Source: JBFWUW01 sp050247075
GTDB taxonomy: Bacteria; Planctomycetota; Planctomycetia; Pirellulales; JBFWUW01
NCBI GenBank assembly: GCA_050247075.1
Contig: JBFWUW010000037.1
Coordinates: 1 to 64,000, forward strand
Direction of reading: 5' to 3'
DNA length: 64,000 bases
The stretch's first letter is position 1, and the number at the start of each line of letters is the position of its first letter. A program made the translations under genes and the position numbers. Positions 9,901 to 17,902 of the stretch are shown one piece after another. The notes beneath the pieces are model-generated. The model was not told where the DNA came from, ran no database searches, and worked only from the letters and a program-made list of their open reading frames with translations.

Positions 9901-11183
9901 CATTGCTCGATGCGGAACCGCTGCACATCAACACGCTAGTCGCCTTCGCATCGCGAGCGTATCGTCGGCCGCTGACGGGCAAGGAATCTGGCGATCTGCG
10001 GGCCTTGTATCAAAGCCTGCGCGAGCAAGAACTGTCGCACGATGAAGCTTTTCGCTTTACGCTGGCCCGCCTGTTTGTGTCGCCCGCTTTCTTGTATCGG
10101 CTGGAAAAGGCCCCGCCGGGCGAACAGGCCGGCCCCGTCTCAGACTGGGAACTGGCCACGCGGTTGAGCTATTTTCTGTGGTCGTCGGCCCCGGACGATG
10201 AGCTGCGGGCGGCGGCTGCTGCGGGCCGGCTGCGCGAGCCGGAGGTGTTGGCCGCGCAGTCCAAGAGGATGCTGGCCGACGGCCGCGTGCGGAGGTTGGC
10301 GACGGAGTTTGCCTGCCAGTGGCTGCACATCTACGAGTTTGACGCCTTGGACGAAAAGAGCGAGCGGCACTTTCCCACGTTTCTCGATCTGCGGGATGAC
10401 ATGTATGAGGAGCCACGGAGGTTCTTTACCGACCTGTTCCAGCACGACGGGTCAATCTTGAGCATCTTTGACTGCGACCACACCTTCGTGAACGAGGCTT
10501 TGGCCGGGCATTACGACATGGCCGGCATCAGCGGACCCGAATGGCGGCGCGTGGCAGGTCAGAAGGAACTCGGCCGCGGCGGCATATTGGGGATGTCGGC
10601 CACGCTGGCCAAGCAGTCGGGCGCATCGCGGACCAGCCCTATTCTGCGCGGCAACTGGGTGTCGGAAGTCCTGTTGGGTGAAAAGCTGCCGCGTCCGCCC
10701 AAGGACGTGCCGCCGCTGCCCGACGACGAAACGGCCACCGCCGAACTGACCGTGCGGCAACTGGTCGAGCAACACACCAACGACGAGCGCTGCGCGTCGT
10801 GCCATCGGCGGATCGATCCTCTGGGTTTTGCCTTGGAGGGCTTCGATGCCATCGGCCGCCGCCGCGACAAAGACCTGGCCGGCCGGCCGGTGGATGAATC
10901 GAGCCAACTGGCCGACGGCACGCACATCGAAGGACTGGGCGGCTTGCGCGATTACCTGTTAACGGCCCGCCGCGATGCCGTGCTGCGGCAGTTCTGCCGC
11001 AAGCTGCTGGGATATGCCCTGGGCCGCGGAGTGCAACTCTCCGACGAGCCGCTGCTCACGGAAATGCGGCAAGCGTTGGAACAGCACGACTATCGGTTCT
11101 CTGTCGCCGTGGAGTCGATCGTCCGCAGCCCGCAATTTCGAGAAATCCGCGGTCGGGATGCAGCGATGGTGGAAGCGCAGTAG
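6981..11183 (+). CDS. giant DUF1592/DUF1588/DUF1585 planctomycete protein with cytochrome-like CxxCH motifs
   Basis: This 1400-residue exported protein begins with a signal peptide (VVGWLIFLVAGRVGAAEP). An N-terminal planctomycete cytochrome-type domain has CLDCH at residues 53-57, followed by a DUF1587-like segment (LRRLNNAEYTYTVRDLT, from about 135). The C-terminal part has the DUF1595 (about 980), DUF1592 (about 1030-1160, FVSPAFLYRLEK), DUF1588 (about 1195-1300, GILGMSATLAKQS, with a second CASCH at 1271-1275) and DUF1585 (about 1315-1395) modules. Residues 200-950 form a large variable insert. Such proteins occur in high numbers in planctomycetes and are usually paired with a DUF1552 gene, but none is next to this one. 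The function is not established; extracellular redox or polysaccharide processing has been suggested. The CxxCH motifs could bind haem c, which is inference. Confidence 0.88.
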   Translation: MLSLRQYAVVGWLIFLVAGRVGAAEPASESTEAFERLGKQYDSDVRPLLKQFCLDCHSSDKPEGELDLERFATLADVRTDTKVWLKAAEMLDNGEMPPKGSAQPLSQQRQSLRNWIAEYLDAEALASAGDPGPVVLRRLNNAEYTYTVRDLTAAELSPAREFPSDSAAGEGFTNTGSALVMSPALLTKYLDAGKDIASHAVLLPDGFRFSHSANRNDWINDILAQIRQLYFEQTDSAGGTRVNLQGIVFDTNGGGRLPVAAYLQATLAERDALAAGSKTTGDVAKERGLSPKYLAALWGMLNEKEGSLLLDRVRQRWKLARPEDAEALAAEIAVWQNALTRFQSVGHMKPWMTPAAPLTAQQEIRYKLPADAAGDVVFYLTALEAGDGAVGDAALWQRPRLVAPGRPDLLLRDVRRFTRLMASRRGQLFAATANCLKAAAEASLGDAEIDIAELARRHNTDASSLQSWLDFLGIGPTATQKLDLFQGKIVNASGYDFIRGWGSHDTPLLLANSSDQHVRVPGNMKPHGVTVHPSPTLQAAVGWRSPVSARLRVEGKVSHAHPECGNGIVWSLELRRGAVRQRLANGTAGGNRDAAIGPIESLAVRPGDLVSLLVGPRDGNHACDLTDLELTLKSDKPDGPAWSLTSDVSPDVQAGNPHADRLGNKDVWHFYTEPVSAASAGPDIPAGSLLARWQLADKADEKASLAKELQALLSGPPPADANHPDAALYQQLASLGGPLFAAEWQSLLNKPEDAGNDGQSPASEPATDEETAAPLPGLDPALFGKLPDGRRIDDADLCFAAPASMEIRLPADLAAGAEFVAVGTLVQTSEKQGSIQLQAAGDKPDDLTALRPDLPIVVRDGSAARQRFEKACDDFRSWFPAALCYTKIVPVDEVVTLTLFHREDEELSRLLLDDEQHARLDRLWQELHFISGDALTLVDAFAQLLEYASQDSDPKLFEPFRQPIMDRAAAFRQTLLDAEPLHINTLVAFASRAYRRPLTGKESGDLRALYQSLREQELSHDEAFRFTLARLFVSPAFLYRLEKAPPGEQAGPVSDWELATRLSYFLWSSAPDDELRAAAAAGRLREPEVLAAQSKRMLADGRVRRLATEFACQWLHIYEFDALDEKSERHFPTFLDLRDDMYEEPRRFFTDLFQHDGSILSIFDCDHTFVNEALAGHYDMAGISGPEWRRVAGQKELGRGGILGMSATLAKQSGASRTSPILRGNWVSEVLLGEKLPRPPKDVPPLPDDETATAELTVRQLVEQHTNDERCASCHRRIDPLGFALEGFDAIGRRRDKDLAGRPVDESSQLADGTHIEGLGGLRDYLLTARRDAVLRQFCRKLLGYALGRGVQLSDEPLLTEMRQALEQHDYRFSVAVESIVRSPQFREIRGRDAAMVEAQ

Positions 11184-11190
11184 GTTGCCG

Positions 11191-12681
11191 TCAATCCGGT
11201 AGCACTACAAACGCCGCAAACCCCGGCTCCGTCACGGGCAGTTCCGCATTGGGCATGCCGACTGGCGGCGGAGGCGTGATGGGTTGCATCGGCAAGCTTA
11301 CCAACTCGCCAGAGTAGATCCCCTCGGCCAACGTGGGACCATAAAAGTCCTTGACGCTGACCACGCGGAACTTTTGGCCTTGTTCCAAGACACCCGCCAA
11401 ATCGACCTCCACCTTCGGCAAGAGTTGCGGGTTGATGACTGCGATGTTGGCCCGGCCCGGTTGATAGGCATTGGGCCGCACGAAGACACGGAGCTTATCG
11501 GGCGCGCCCTTGGTAAAAGTACTCTCGCCGTCTACGTCCATTTGGCTGCGCCAATCGTCGAAGCTCATTCCGCGGCTCTTGCCGTTCTCCACGGCGGCGC
11601 AATCGCCCCAGCGGCCATCGGTAAGGTAGTAGTCGTTGTGGTCCCATTTCAGCCCGCTGAGCAACAGGTCGCCAGCCCCCTCGAGAATCGCCACATTGGA
11701 ATGGGCAACGACGGTATTCCGGCTGACCGTCGCCTGGCGAAAGTCCCGCAGCACCAAGCTACCCTCGCAGTAATTGCCGGTGCAGACGATGTCCTCGTTG
11801 GACGGTGGTCCCCAGGGATACCCCAGCCGCATGCCGTGGTTCAGAACAACGTTGTCCCGAACGGATGTTTGGGCGACCGGGCAACCACCGCCCACCATAA
11901 TGCCCTGGCCGCCATCCCCCTTGGCAAGTGCGCCGTTTTCAAAGGCGAAATTGCCATCAATCTCAAACCCCTTCAGCGAGGCTTTCTCCGAACCGTAGGC
12001 ATGGATGCCATAGCCAAATTGGTGGAACACCACGTTATCGGCAATTCGCTTGACGCCGCGAGCGTTCTGGGCGTAGATCGCGTGGCCGTGGCCGCGGTCG
12101 GGTCCCTGCCAGCCGTTGTTGTAAATCAAGCAGCCAGATACCTCTCCTCCCTCTCCCTCGGACCAAAGGCCAAACCCGCTCCCCAGATCGTGGACGACCA
12201 GATTCACCACCTTGATGCGGTCGCCGCGGACATCGATATTGCCCCGGTGAATGTCCTCGGGCCAAGAGCCAGCAATTTTGGTCTCGCGCAGCGGGTGCAG
12301 GCAAGTGACCTCAAAGTCGCGGTAGATGGTGTCTGCGCCGCCCAAGAAGAACAGGGCGTTGTCGCGGTCGTCGCGCGGCTGGGCGTCGATGATGGCCCGT
12401 TCGCCGGATGCCCCACGCACCACGATCGGCGCATCGGGCCGACCGGCCAGGCGCGAGGTGTACCCGCCTTGGTAGGTCCCCTCGTGCAGCCAAATAGTGT
12501 CGCCTGGCCGCACCACGGAAGGCGGCGAGAGGGCTGTCGCCAGGTCCCACGGTTCGGCCGCCGTGCCCGCGCCGGCGGCCGAACCCGATGGTGAGACATG
12601 AAACTCCGCCGCCGCTGCCGGCGCGGCCAACAACAAGCAGAACCAGCCACAATGCCAAACAGCCGCACGCAGAGTACACAT
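11191..12681 (-). CDS. secreted right-handed beta-helix protein
   Basis: This 496-residue protein has a clear signal peptide (HCGWFCLLLAAPAAAAEFHV). The start of the mature protein, FHVSPSGSAAGAGTAAEPW, is the typical opening of pectate-lyase-like and alginate-lyase-like beta-helix proteins (xVSPxGSDxxxGTxxxPW), followed by VVRPGDTIWLHEGTY and repeated strand-turn rungs (GGEVSGCLIYNNG, RIADNVVFHQFGYGIHAYG, SVRDNVVLNHG). The C-terminal 130 residues are a beta-rich domain with NAYQPGRANIAVIN. Right-handed helices of this type bind or cleave polysaccharides; no catalytic set can be assigned by eye. The stop lies 7 bases from the stop of the converging DUF1592 gene. Confidence 0.85.
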   Translation of the reverse strand: MCTLRAAVWHCGWFCLLLAAPAAAAEFHVSPSGSAAGAGTAAEPWDLATALSPPSVVRPGDTIWLHEGTYQGGYTSRLAGRPDAPIVVRGASGERAIIDAQPRDDRDNALFFLGGADTIYRDFEVTCLHPLRETKIAGSWPEDIHRGNIDVRGDRIKVVNLVVHDLGSGFGLWSEGEGGEVSGCLIYNNGWQGPDRGHGHAIYAQNARGVKRIADNVVFHQFGYGIHAYGSEKASLKGFEIDGNFAFENGALAKGDGGQGIMVGGGCPVAQTSVRDNVVLNHGMRLGYPWGPPSNEDIVCTGNYCEGSLVLRDFRQATVSRNTVVAHSNVAILEGAGDLLLSGLKWDHNDYYLTDGRWGDCAAVENGKSRGMSFDDWRSQMDVDGESTFTKGAPDKLRVFVRPNAYQPGRANIAVINPQLLPKVEVDLAGVLEQGQKFRVVSVKDFYGPTLAEGIYSGELVSLPMQPITPPPPVGMPNAELPVTEPGFAAFVVLPD

Positions 12682-12770
12682 CGCGGATTTCCCAGGAAGA
12701 ACAATCGGAATGGCTTTCCAATTAGCTCTTACATGGGAATCCGCCCAGTGCGGCGTGTCAACAGAGCGGG

Positions 12771-14855
12771 CTATTCCTCGCCACTCTCGTCGCCTTCGTC
12801 CCCGTTGTTTTCGTCCTCTTCGTCTTCCTGGGCACTTTCACCTGCTTCTTCGTCGGAGTCCTCGCCACCGTCGCGGCGTTCGGCCAGTTTTGCCCGCAGC
12901 GATTCCAACTCTTCCCGTAGTTCGTTGCGTTCGTCGGACAGCCGTTCGGCCTGTTCCGACAATTCGTTGACGCGCTCCTCCAACCGCTCGGTTCGTTCGG
13001 TCACGCGCTGGTCGAGCTCCTCCAACATTTCGTGCCAGCGGTTTTCCAATTCTCGCCAACCGCGGCGCAGCTCGCGTTCCGACTGCCGTCGTTCGCGTTC
13101 GATGGCGCGCTCCTCGCGGGCGCGTTCTTTTTCCTCCAGGTGCGAGGCCAACTCATCGAGTTCCGCCTGCAATTCATCCCGCTTACGGGCCAATTCGTCG
13201 ATGGCTTCACTCTCCTCGCGATCGTCCGCTTCCTCTTCCTCGTCGGACTCTTCGTCCATCTCCTCTTCGTCCCCTTCATCGTCGTCGGATTCATCTTCCA
13301 TTGACTCGTCGTCCTCATCGTCCGAGTCCTCATCGTCCGAGTCATCGTCGTCCGAGTCATCGTCGTCAGTCTCTTCCTCGTCGTCTTCCTCGTCGCGGTC
13401 GCCGGGATAAGCAAAGTTGGCCAATCCCAGGTTCGCATTCTCTCGCTCCGGTCCCGCCGATAACCCCCAAGCGCCGGTCAACATGATCAGCGCCAAGCCG
13501 GCCAACGTGGCCGCTCCCAAGCGCCATTGCAGACCGACGTGCCGTTCCAACACCTGTTCTCGTTCCAGCAACATGGTCATTCTCCTGTAGAATTCCGTCG
13601 AAGTCCGAAACACACCTGACACACTCAATCCCGCCTGGGCAAACCTTCCGCGGCCGACAATCAACGACACCAGCTCGCGGGCATACGTCTCTTTGTCCGA
13701 CTGGCCCGCCGCCCAGTCGTCGGCCAAAAGTTCTCGGCAAAGGCGTGCCCGGCCCCGCAACAGCCAATACAAGGGGTTCCAAAACAGCAGCGGCAGCGCG
13801 ATGTTAAACAGCGCCTGGCCCCAGGCGTCGCGCTGGCGAATATGCCCCAGTTCATGCCGCAGCACATGGGCCAATTGCGAGCGCCGCTCAACCAGGCAGC
13901 AACTTCGCGGCAGCACAATTGTCGGCCGCCACAAGCCAAATGTCACCGGACGCGGACAATGGCCGGAAACCAACAACCGGGGCCGTGCTCCCTCCCCGCA
14001 CAATTCGTACAGCAACCGCTCCAGCCAGCGCGGCGGCGTGGCGGCACGGTGTATCATGCGCCACAAAATGCATTGGCCGAATGCCAGCCAGGCCAGACAC
14101 AGTCCGGTGCCCATTGCCAGTAACATGGGAAGTTGCAACAACAAGGCATGCGGTCTCTTCACGGGAATTTCATGCTTGATCTGTTCGGCCGGAATCACGT
14201 CATGCTGGCTTGAAGGCTCGGCCAATGGCTCAACGGGCGGCGCTATGCTTTTCGCCGGTCGGGGATGAACGAAGGGGCTGGCCGCCGAACGCAACGACGG
14301 TTTGTTTTTAGGAGACCTGGTGCGGATAACCGTCGACTTCGTTCGCGCCGCGGGACGTTTATCGCCAGCCGAGGCAACCTTGCGTTCGGATCGTAGCCGC
14401 GCATGGCCCGCGCGGGCCTGTCCTTGGGAGACGCGAACTTGTCGCTGCGGCAACTTCTTGACGAGCCGCACGGTGACGTTATCCGCGCCTCGTGTTTTCG
14501 GTGCCGCGGTACCGCGGGCCACCGTTCGCGAATGTGCAACTGGCACTTCTAGAGAAGTCGGCGCGGTGGGTTCGAACTCCAACATCGTTTCGGGCATGGC
14601 ACTCTCATGTAATTCCCCAACAGTGAAATCTAAATGTTGGCTGCGAGAGGCCGCCGGCAAGTATTGCCGCCACGGCCGCGACAGGGGGAGGCAAGCCAAG
14701 GCCAGCCAGGCCAGCGATAGGCCCACCGTCAATTCCGCGCAGCGCAGTTGCCGAATTGGGCTGGAACACAGCAGCAAGCATGCTGTTCCCGCCAGTAACG
14801 CAGCGGTCGTCCCCAACGCCAGCATGGCGGCATGTTCGGCAAGGAAGGCAATCAT
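12771..14855 (-). CDS. M56 (BlaR1-like) membrane metallopeptidase with acidic coiled-coil tail
   Basis: This 694-residue protein starts with two hydrophobic segments (about 9-28 and 42-58), then a basic Ser/Pro/Arg loop, further membrane segments (about 235-265), and an M56 peptidase domain with the zinc motif HELGH at 334-338 and downstream RELLADDWA. After a last membrane segment (about 447-465) comes an extreme acidic run (about 483-551, mostly Asp/Glu/Ser) and a Glu/Arg-rich coiled coil to the C-terminus. BlaR1/MecR1 have a penicillin-binding sensor here; this protein does not. Its start overlaps the stop of the BlaI gene by 4 bases (ATGA), so the two are translationally coupled. By analogy the peptidase would cleave or release the BlaI repressor after a signal sensed outside the cell; the signal is unknown. 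Confidence 0.88.
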   Translation of the reverse strand: MIAFLAEHAAMLALGTTAALLAGTACLLLCSSPIRQLRCAELTVGLSLAWLALACLPLSRPWRQYLPAASRSQHLDFTVGELHESAMPETMLEFEPTAPTSLEVPVAHSRTVARGTAAPKTRGADNVTVRLVKKLPQRQVRVSQGQARAGHARLRSERKVASAGDKRPAARTKSTVIRTRSPKNKPSLRSAASPFVHPRPAKSIAPPVEPLAEPSSQHDVIPAEQIKHEIPVKRPHALLLQLPMLLAMGTGLCLAWLAFGQCILWRMIHRAATPPRWLERLLYELCGEGARPRLLVSGHCPRPVTFGLWRPTIVLPRSCCLVERRSQLAHVLRHELGHIRQRDAWGQALFNIALPLLFWNPLYWLLRGRARLCRELLADDWAAGQSDKETYARELVSLIVGRGRFAQAGLSVSGVFRTSTEFYRRMTMLLEREQVLERHVGLQWRLGAATLAGLALIMLTGAWGLSAGPERENANLGLANFAYPGDRDEEDDEEETDDDDSDDDDSDDEDSDDEDDESMEDESDDDEGDEEEMDEESDEEEEADDREESEAIDELARKRDELQAELDELASHLEEKERAREERAIERERRQSERELRRGWRELENRWHEMLEELDQRVTERTERLEERVNELSEQAERLSDERNELREELESLRAKLAERRDGGEDSDEEAGESAQEDEEDENNGDEGDESGEE

Positions 14856-15256
14856 GGCCGGCGCCCCCCGGCGCCTGGTCCCGTCTTGCGTCGGACCTTC
14901 GACAACAGCTCATCGAGCTTGCGTAGTTCCTCCACCGTCGGTTGCCGCAACGACAAGGCACTCTGCACCAATTGGTCCATCGCGCCGTCAAACAGCCGTT
15001 CCATCAGGCCCGACACCATCTGCTGACTGGTGTCGCTACGGGGCTGGGTCGGCCGATAAATAAACGACCGCCCCTCCGTGCGATGCGTAACCAGCCCTTT
15101 TTCCTCCATCGTCCGCAGAAACGCCTGTACCGTGTTTTGCACAATCGCAGCCTGGTCCCGCAAATCCTCGTACACCTCGCGAACCGTGGCTTCGCCCCGG
15201 TCCCACAAGACCTTGAGGATTTCCAGTTCGCGATCGGTCGGTTCCGTTTGAGCCAT
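14852..15256 (-). CDS. BlaI/MecI/CopY-family transcriptional repressor
   Basis: This 134-residue winged-helix repressor has the family's opening PTDRELEILKVLWDRGEATVREV, followed by the recognition-helix region NTVQAFLRTMEEKGLVTH and the wing RSFIYRPTQ. The C-terminal helices (residues 65-125) would form the dimer domain. The start at 15256 is set by a perfect AGGAGG at 15262-15267, five bases upstream; an in-frame ATG nine codons earlier lacks this. It is the first gene of a two-gene operon with the M56 peptidase. The repressor probably binds the 28-bp inverted repeat at 15294-15321 in its own promoter, giving autoregulation that ends when the peptidase is activated. Confidence 0.93.
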   Translation of the reverse strand: MAQTEPTDRELEILKVLWDRGEATVREVYEDLRDQAAIVQNTVQAFLRTMEEKGLVTHRTEGRSFIYRPTQPRSDTSQQMVSGLMERLFDGAMDQLVQSALSLRQPTVEELRKLDELLSKVRRKTGPGAGGRRP

Positions 15257-15293
15257 GCTCTCCTCCTGAAATTCCCGCTCCATGCCCCTGTCG

Positions 15294-15321
15294 CTTAATA
15301 TGGTACACTTACCAAACTAAG
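15294..15321. promoter_or_regulatory. candidate BlaI operator, 28-bp inverted repeat
   Basis: The arms CTTAATATGGTA and TACCAAACTAAG flank a CACT centre; 10 of 12 positions pair, with a perfect core TGGTA/TACCA. It lies 38-65 bases upstream of the repressor start and just downstream of a TTGACA box, where a bound dimer would block RNA polymerase. Location and symmetry are seen; binding is inferred. Confidence 0.65.
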
Positions 15322-15329
15322 CTTAATCA

Positions 15330-15335
15330 TGTCAA
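15330..15335 (-). promoter_or_regulatory. candidate -35 box of the blaI-M56 operon
   Basis: TTGACA read on the minus strand, a perfect sigma70-type -35 hexamer. No good TATAAT lies 16-18 bases downstream (GTAAGT is the sequence there), so the -10 element is uncertain. The region downstream is the inverted repeat assigned as operator. Confidence 0.4.
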
Positions 15336-15443
15336 GGAAATTCCTGGCGAATTCTTGGAAGGGGCCGTCAGCGGAGAAGCGATCAGCCGTTAGCTTTCTT
15401 AAGGCAGACGATTCGACGTTGGAAACGCCGCCTAGGGACAGCG

Positions 15444-16958
15444 CTATGGCTGGATTTCGCGAATGGAAACCTCGGCCGTGCCGGTGTTATCGGCCAACGC
15501 CGCGGGTGAATCGTTGATGCGCAGGTAGAGCGTGCCGTCATGGGTCGGCAACAACGTGCTGAAAAGGCCCACGTTATCGTATTGCAACAGGGCGCTGGTA
15601 ACGTTCGGATCAACTTCGTCCGGACGGACGGCGGCTTGCAATATGCCCAACGGCGAACCGCGAAAATAATGGATCGACACGCCCCCTGGCTCGCTCCACC
15701 AGGCCTGGGGCTGTTGTTTTAATTGATACCGCCCGCTGGCCTCCACGCGGTAAGCCTTGTTCCGTTCCAGATGAATGCCCGTACTTTGCCAACCGGCATC
15801 GGCCGCTACTCTGACCGTTGCCCCCTTGGCGGGCAGCGGTTGGCCGGCCTCAAACCGCACCGCCATCCGCTCAAAGTCGTAGCCATAGTCAATATTGGCG
15901 ACGAACACCTGCCATTCCTCCAGCAATTCGCCCCATTCGTCGCCGTAGGCTTCTTGCAGCAATTGGTTGAAATTGGACTGGCGGGCCTGGTGGAACATCT
16001 GGCGAAAGCGGTCGCGATAACGCGGGTGCCCGTCCAAAAACGCTCCGGCCCCCCACGACCACCCGTACGACTCGTTGACCAGATGTGCCCGCGGCCCCAG
16101 CGCCAGCACCTTGGGAAACGTCAGCCCTTGCCGCGCGGCGTAGGCGTCTTTGACCAGCTTGACCCGCCCCCACAGCGGTAATTCCTCGCGCGACTTGGGA
16201 AAATACCCGGTGGTCAATTGTCCGTCGGCCCATAAATGCGTGCCAAAATATTCGGCCATCCCTTCGTTGTACCAAGGCGGGGCCACGTCGCTGACGTGGG
16301 CAAACATGAAAGCGTGCGTCCCCTCGTGCAGCATTAAATGCCGCCGATAATAGGCATTGGGCTGCTCCAGCATCCAAAACTCACGGCCCCGCGTATAACC
16401 GGAGGGAAATTCGGGCAAGTCGTCGTCCCACAGCCCGCACAGCCAAAACCGCTGTTTATCCGCCGCCAGAAAGGCGGTCGCCCGCCAACCGCTGTCTTCG
16501 GTGATCTCAAAATACTTTTGCCATTGGGGGACAGCCGCATCGAACACGGCTGGCAATTCGTCCACATCGGGACCGGCAGGCAGATCAGTGAAGAGCGTTA
16601 AATACTGGCCCTTCAATTCGCGGATGCCTTGTTCGCTCAGCCGCTCCTTGTCGATGGGCCGCGTGGCAACCTGCGGCACGGGGGGCTTGATATTCCGCGA
16701 GGAGGCGTTCGGCCCGGCTCTGTCTGGGCCGTTTCCAATGGCATCAGCCAGCGGAGAATCGGGATCGACCAACGGCTTATCGACCCTTGGCTGGCGCGGG
16801 CGGACAGGCTTCTTGGGACGCGGTGCCGCTGTATCCCCACTCGCTGGGCCAACCGCGGACGGCTGGGGAGCGACCGTGGCGGGAGGCGCGGCATCCCCAC
16901 AACCGGCCACGATCACCACCACCCAGGCAGCCAGGCACGAAAGCCCCTTGGGCATCAT
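15444..16958 (-). CDS. lipoprotein metallopeptidase, HExxH-like (HEGTH), DUF1570-like
   Basis: The protein is about 504 residues with a short signal peptide and lipobox (VVVIVAGCG), so it is probably lipid-anchored. A Pro/Ala-rich linker (about 25-100) precedes the globular part. MLHEGTHAFMF contains an HExxH zinc motif (H-E-G-T-H), followed by WYNEGMAEYFGTHLW with the Glu expected as third zinc ligand in gluzincins of the DUF1570 and M61 type. The C-terminal 130 residues (ATVRVAADAGWQ onward) look like a beta-sandwich, with a carbohydrate-binding feel. I chose the paired ATG at 16955-16958 because it gives a normal lipoprotein leader; an ATG at 16988 would add ten residues, and neither has a clear ribosome site. 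Substrate unknown. Confidence 0.78.
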   Translation of the reverse strand: MMPKGLSCLAAWVVVIVAGCGDAAPPATVAPQPSAVGPASGDTAAPRPKKPVRPRQPRVDKPLVDPDSPLADAIGNGPDRAGPNASSRNIKPPVPQVATRPIDKERLSEQGIRELKGQYLTLFTDLPAGPDVDELPAVFDAAVPQWQKYFEITEDSGWRATAFLAADKQRFWLCGLWDDDLPEFPSGYTRGREFWMLEQPNAYYRRHLMLHEGTHAFMFAHVSDVAPPWYNEGMAEYFGTHLWADGQLTTGYFPKSREELPLWGRVKLVKDAYAARQGLTFPKVLALGPRAHLVNESYGWSWGAGAFLDGHPRYRDRFRQMFHQARQSNFNQLLQEAYGDEWGELLEEWQVFVANIDYGYDFERMAVRFEAGQPLPAKGATVRVAADAGWQSTGIHLERNKAYRVEASGRYQLKQQPQAWWSEPGGVSIHYFRGSPLGILQAAVRPDEVDPNVTSALLQYDNVGLFSTLLPTHDGTLYLRINDSPAALADNTGTAEVSIREIQP

Positions 16959-17230
16959 TGGTCGATCAAAAAAGAACTGCCGAGCCATAAGACCGCCGCA
17001 TCGACGAATGCACCCCAACCACCAGGCCGCATGATCCTTTTCATTCTAACCAGACCGATCTTTCCTTGGCGAGCATGGCGTTAGTTGCGGAAACCCAAAG
17101 CAAACCAAAGGAGCGGCATCAGGGTCGGGTTGCTCCAGAAAGGTCTGGCCCTGTTGACCACGTTGCGCAGGCGGCCAGAAAACGGACAGGACGAGTCGCG
17201 GCGAACGATTGCATTGGCTATCTTGTGGCC

Positions 17231-17809
17231 ATGAGAGAAGTTACGGAAATTCTAAATCGGCTCCAGGCGGGGGGTAATGCGGAAGCCCGCGAGCTATTTG
17301 AACTGATCTACGACGAATTGCGCAAGCTCGCGGCGGCCCGGATCGAGCGGGAACCGGCCGGACAAACCTTGCAAGCAACTGCCCTTGTGCATGAGGCTTA
17401 CTTGCGGCTGGTCGATCAAGAGATTCCGCAATCTTGGGATTCTCGCGGGCATTTTTTCGCGGCTGCCGCCGAGGCGATGCGGAGAATCCTGGTCGAAAGC
17501 GCCCGCCGGCGAAAGAGCCTGAAACGAGGCGGCCACCTGACTCCGCGCGAATACAACGATTCACAAATCGCCGCTCCAGAAGAAGCGGGTGATGTAGAAG
17601 CCCTGCATGAGGCGCTGAATGAATTCGGCCAGGTTGATCCTCGCGCCTGCGAGTTGGTCAAGCTGCGCTGTTTTGCTGGCATGACGTTGGAACAGGCTGC
17701 CGAAGTGCTGGGCATTTCGCGCAGAACAGCCGCCCGCTTGTGGACTTATGCCCGCGCCTGGCTTCACCAGCGCCTGGGGCTTGGCTTGGGGCAAGAAGAC
17801 TTACCGTGA
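17231..17809 (+). CDS. ECF-type RNA polymerase sigma factor
   Basis: This 192-residue protein matches the planctomycete/acidobacterial ECF group that starts with VTEILNRLQAGGNAEARELF (region 1.2/2). Region 2 includes LATALVHEAYLRLVDQ-like sequence and region 4 is CFAGMTLEQAAEVLGISRR followed by WTYARAWLHQRL, the helix-turn-helix for the -35 box. The frame is open further upstream, but the ATG at 17231 begins exactly at the conserved domain. The next gene, 93 bases downstream, is a receptor-type Ser/Thr kinase. In planctomycetes such ECF-kinase pairs replace the usual anti-sigma factor and are thought to be activated by phosphorylation. The target genes cannot be read here. Confidence 0.92.
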   Translation: MREVTEILNRLQAGGNAEARELFELIYDELRKLAAARIEREPAGQTLQATALVHEAYLRLVDQEIPQSWDSRGHFFAAAAEAMRRILVESARRRKSLKRGGHLTPREYNDSQIAAPEEAGDVEALHEALNEFGQVDPRACELVKLRCFAGMTLEQAAEVLGISRRTAARLWTYARAWLHQRLGLGLGQEDLP

Positions 17810-17902
17810 AAAACCCAAAAAAAGTTTGGCACGCTTCAGCGTGAGATTTCGCATTGATGGATGGAAAAGGCGATTAAGACATGAAATACAGGAACCGCTC
17901 TG

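Noticed and set aside
12598..13410. A 270-codon Ser-rich plus-strand frame opposite the M56 acidic tail.
   Set aside because: Asp/Glu codons of the acidic tail read as Ser on the other strand. No motif or ribosome site.
17066..17230. An N-terminal extension of the ECF sigma factor of 55 codons.
   Set aside because: No ribosome site or conserved sequence; the ATG at 17231 starts the domain.
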